A DNA stretch of 64,000 nucleotides from Chromatiaceae bacterium. GTDB taxonomy: Bacteria > Pseudomonadota > Gammaproteobacteria > Chromatiales > Chromatiaceae. Shown here piece after piece: positions 62,823 to 64,000 of this stretch. Position numbers and translations under genes: made by a program. Position 1 is the stretch's first letter. Each line of letters begins with the position of its first letter. The notes beneath the pieces were generated by a model. The model saw only the letters and a list, made by a program, of their open reading frames with translations, had not been told where the DNA came from and searched no databases. The stretch lies in NCBI GenBank assembly GCA_024235395.1, contig JACKMK010000001.1, positions 186,001-250,000 of the forward strand, written 5' to 3'.

Positions 62823-63740
62823 TCAGCGCAGATCGACCACGTCGTCGAACGCGTCCAGCGATGGCGTCCAACGCGCATCGGGATCGAAGGTCGCGATGCC
62901 CGCCGCGTACTCGCCTCCTTCAGGTCCGAGGTCGGCCTCGTACACCGTTCCATCGCGTCCCATCATGAAACTCATCACGCCGCTGTCGCCGTATTCGGCC
63001 GGCCAGGCAACGATGCCGAATCCACCGGTCATATTGCCCCGCTCGACGTAATCTTCCGCGCCGCCCGGTGCGTTGGCGCCCTGCCCCGTCAGGATGCGAT
63101 AGAAATAGCCGTGGTATGCCGTCCCCGGTTCACGTTCGGCCAACAGCGGTCCGAGCGGACTGACGTCTCCAGCGGACGCAGAGTCCCAGTAGAGCCCGTC
63201 GCGTGTCCCCGGCGTACTGCGGAAACGCTGTGCGTACTCCAGCACGCCGTCGCCGTCACGGTCCAGTTGTGCGTACTCGACCTGAGCATCGTGATACGCC
63301 AGTACTGCCTGAATCGTCGACAGTTCGTTCGCCCCGATCCGTCTCATGCGGATCAGTATGCGACCGCGTTCGGTGTCGAAATGCCAGCCCTGGTCGCCCC
63401 TGACGATCGGGATCGGGAGCGTCCAACCGTGTTCGCCGACCGCCAGCATCCGGGTGTCTGGCGATGTCGACTGCAAGGTATCGAACGCCATCCAGGCGGC
63501 GAGGAATTCATCGACCGGATCCGCCCGGTCGGCGTCCGACGGCAGCAGATCGGCATAGTCCTCGCCGAGCAAGGCCGACAGGGCCGCCGAATCATCGCGC
63601 GCCACCGCGACCACCAGCGCCTTCGCGGTGGCTTCAGGGGTTGCGAAACTTTGCTGTGCCGCCGATACCGGCGCCAGCGTCAAGAAGGTTGCGATCAAAC
63701 TGATCAGACCGGCCCACAAGGTGTCGCAGAATCTTTTCAT
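62823..63740 (-). CDS. DUF2950 family exported protein
   Basis: A 305-residue DUF2950 protein. The ATG at 63740 gives a signal peptide (L-I-S-L-I-A-T-F-L-T-L-A-P-V-S-A-A). Family segments include F-A-T-P-E-A-T-A-K-A-L-V, the N-E-L-S-T-I-Q-A-V-L-A-Y-H-D-A-Q-x-E-Y-A stretch, and Y-H-G-Y-F-Y-R-I-L-T-G-Q-G. DUF2950 genes often sit next to DUF3300 genes, as here; the pair has no established function. It begins 10 nt after the partial DUF3300 gene ends. Confidence 0.88.
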   Translation of the reverse strand: MKRFCDTLWAGLISLIATFLTLAPVSAAQQSFATPEATAKALVVAVARDDSAALSALLGEDYADLLPSDADRADPVDEFLAAWMAFDTLQSTSPDTRMLAVGEHGWTLPIPIVRGDQGWHFDTERGRILIRMRRIGANELSTIQAVLAYHDAQVEYAQLDRDGDGVLEYAQRFRSTPGTRDGLYWDSASAGDVSPLGPLLAEREPGTAYHGYFYRILTGQGANAPGGAEDYVERGNMTGGFGIVAWPAEYGDSGVMSFMMGRDGTVYEADLGPEGGEYAAGIATFDPDARWTPSLDAFDDVVDLR

Positions 63741-63750
63741 CGTGTCGCTC

Positions 63751-64000
63751 CTAGCGGCGTCCGCCGAATCCACCACCCATGCCGCCACCACCGAGGCGAC
63801 CTCCCCCACCGCTGAACCCGCCTCCGCCGCCCAGCGAACGGCTGCTGCGTGCCCCGCGGTCGGCACTCCTTCGGGTGTCGCGTCCGCTGTTCAGACCGCT
63901 GAGCGCATTCCCTGAACGGCCCGCCTTCGACGTTCTCGCGGTGTCACCCACCTTTGCGCCGGCCGCCGCGCCCCTGCCGCGGTCGACCTGGGACATCTGG
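63751..64000 (-). CDS. C-terminal part of a DUF3300-type protein (cut by window edge)
   Basis: The visible 83 codons end in a Gly-rich tail (L-G-G-G-G-G-F-S-G-G-G-G-R-L-G-G-G-G-M) that is common at the C-terminus of DUF3300 proteins, preceded by Arg/Ser-rich sequence. The reading frame enters from beyond position 64000, so the start and the conserved domain are not visible. The assignment relies on the tail and on the adjacent DUF2950 gene. Confidence 0.55.
   Translation of the reverse strand, partial: QMSQVDRGRGAAAGAKVGDTARTSKAGRSGNALSGLNSGRDTRRSADRGARSSRSLGGGGGFSGGGGRLGGGGMGGGFGGRR

Overview
The window is a high-GC (about 60% or more) chromosomal segment. It most likely comes from a free-living gammaproteobacterium, possibly a Chromatiales-type sulfur oxidiser or autotroph. 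Pointers are the yceD-rpmF block with a nearby yceF-type Maf, dksA followed by gluQRS, cysZ, a CbbY-like phosphatase, an Oad sodium pump and an XrtA/PEP-CTERM exopolysaccharide locus. The taxonomic placement is inference. No rRNA, tRNA, CRISPR array or intact insertion sequence was recognised.

Layout. (1) 1-5.0 kb: rpmF and yceD, the oadGAB sodium-pumping oxaloacetate decarboxylase, and Maf. (2) 5.0-15.3 kb, minus strand: one co-directional exosortase-A/exopolysaccharide operon, read from the export lipoprotein through chain-length protein, tyrosine kinase, outer-membrane protein, ATPase, deacetylase and XrtA-EpsI to the amidotransferase. (3) 15.5-20.0 kb: housekeeping genes (cysZ, aminotransferase, CbbY-like HAD, dksA, gluQRS, truncated globin). 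(4) 20.1-33.0 kb, minus strand: a type I secretion cassette of ABC exporter, HlyD adaptor, an unknown lipoprotein and a 2835-residue RTX protein with a lipase-like head and seven FG-GAP calcium motifs. (5) 33.4-47 kb: an accessory zone with looser gene density and visible decay. It holds a frameshifted membrane protein, a patatin lipoprotein, an AraC regulator facing a small secreted peptide and an amidohydrolase, a porin split by one in-frame amber codon, an amidohydrolase tail relic, a PEP-CTERM protein behind a consensus sigma-54 promoter, and two unknown exported proteins. (6) 47.2-64 kb: TMEM43-like protein, S9 peptidase, PPK2, a molybdenum block (NifX-like, ModE-like, ModABC), archease-RtcB-PolX, a zinc alcohol dehydrogenase lacking structural-zinc cysteines, a phosphoribosyltransferase, an unknown protein, a barrel protein and a DUF2950/DUF3300 pair.

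How the parts connect. The exosortase at 6958-8502 should process the PEP-CTERM protein at 41953-43626. That gene carries a sigma-54 promoter (TGGCAC, 5 nt, TTGCT), fitting the known RpoN/PrsR control of PEP-CTERM genes. The type I exporter probably secretes the RTX protein encoded in the same operon; no TolC partner is present here. The best candidate for something undescribed is the RTX lipase/FG-GAP protein with its co-encoded lipoprotein. The clearest sequence-level anomalies are the amber-split porin, the frameshifted membrane protein, the alcohol dehydrogenase without structural zinc and the expandable tyrosine tail of the exopolysaccharide kinase.
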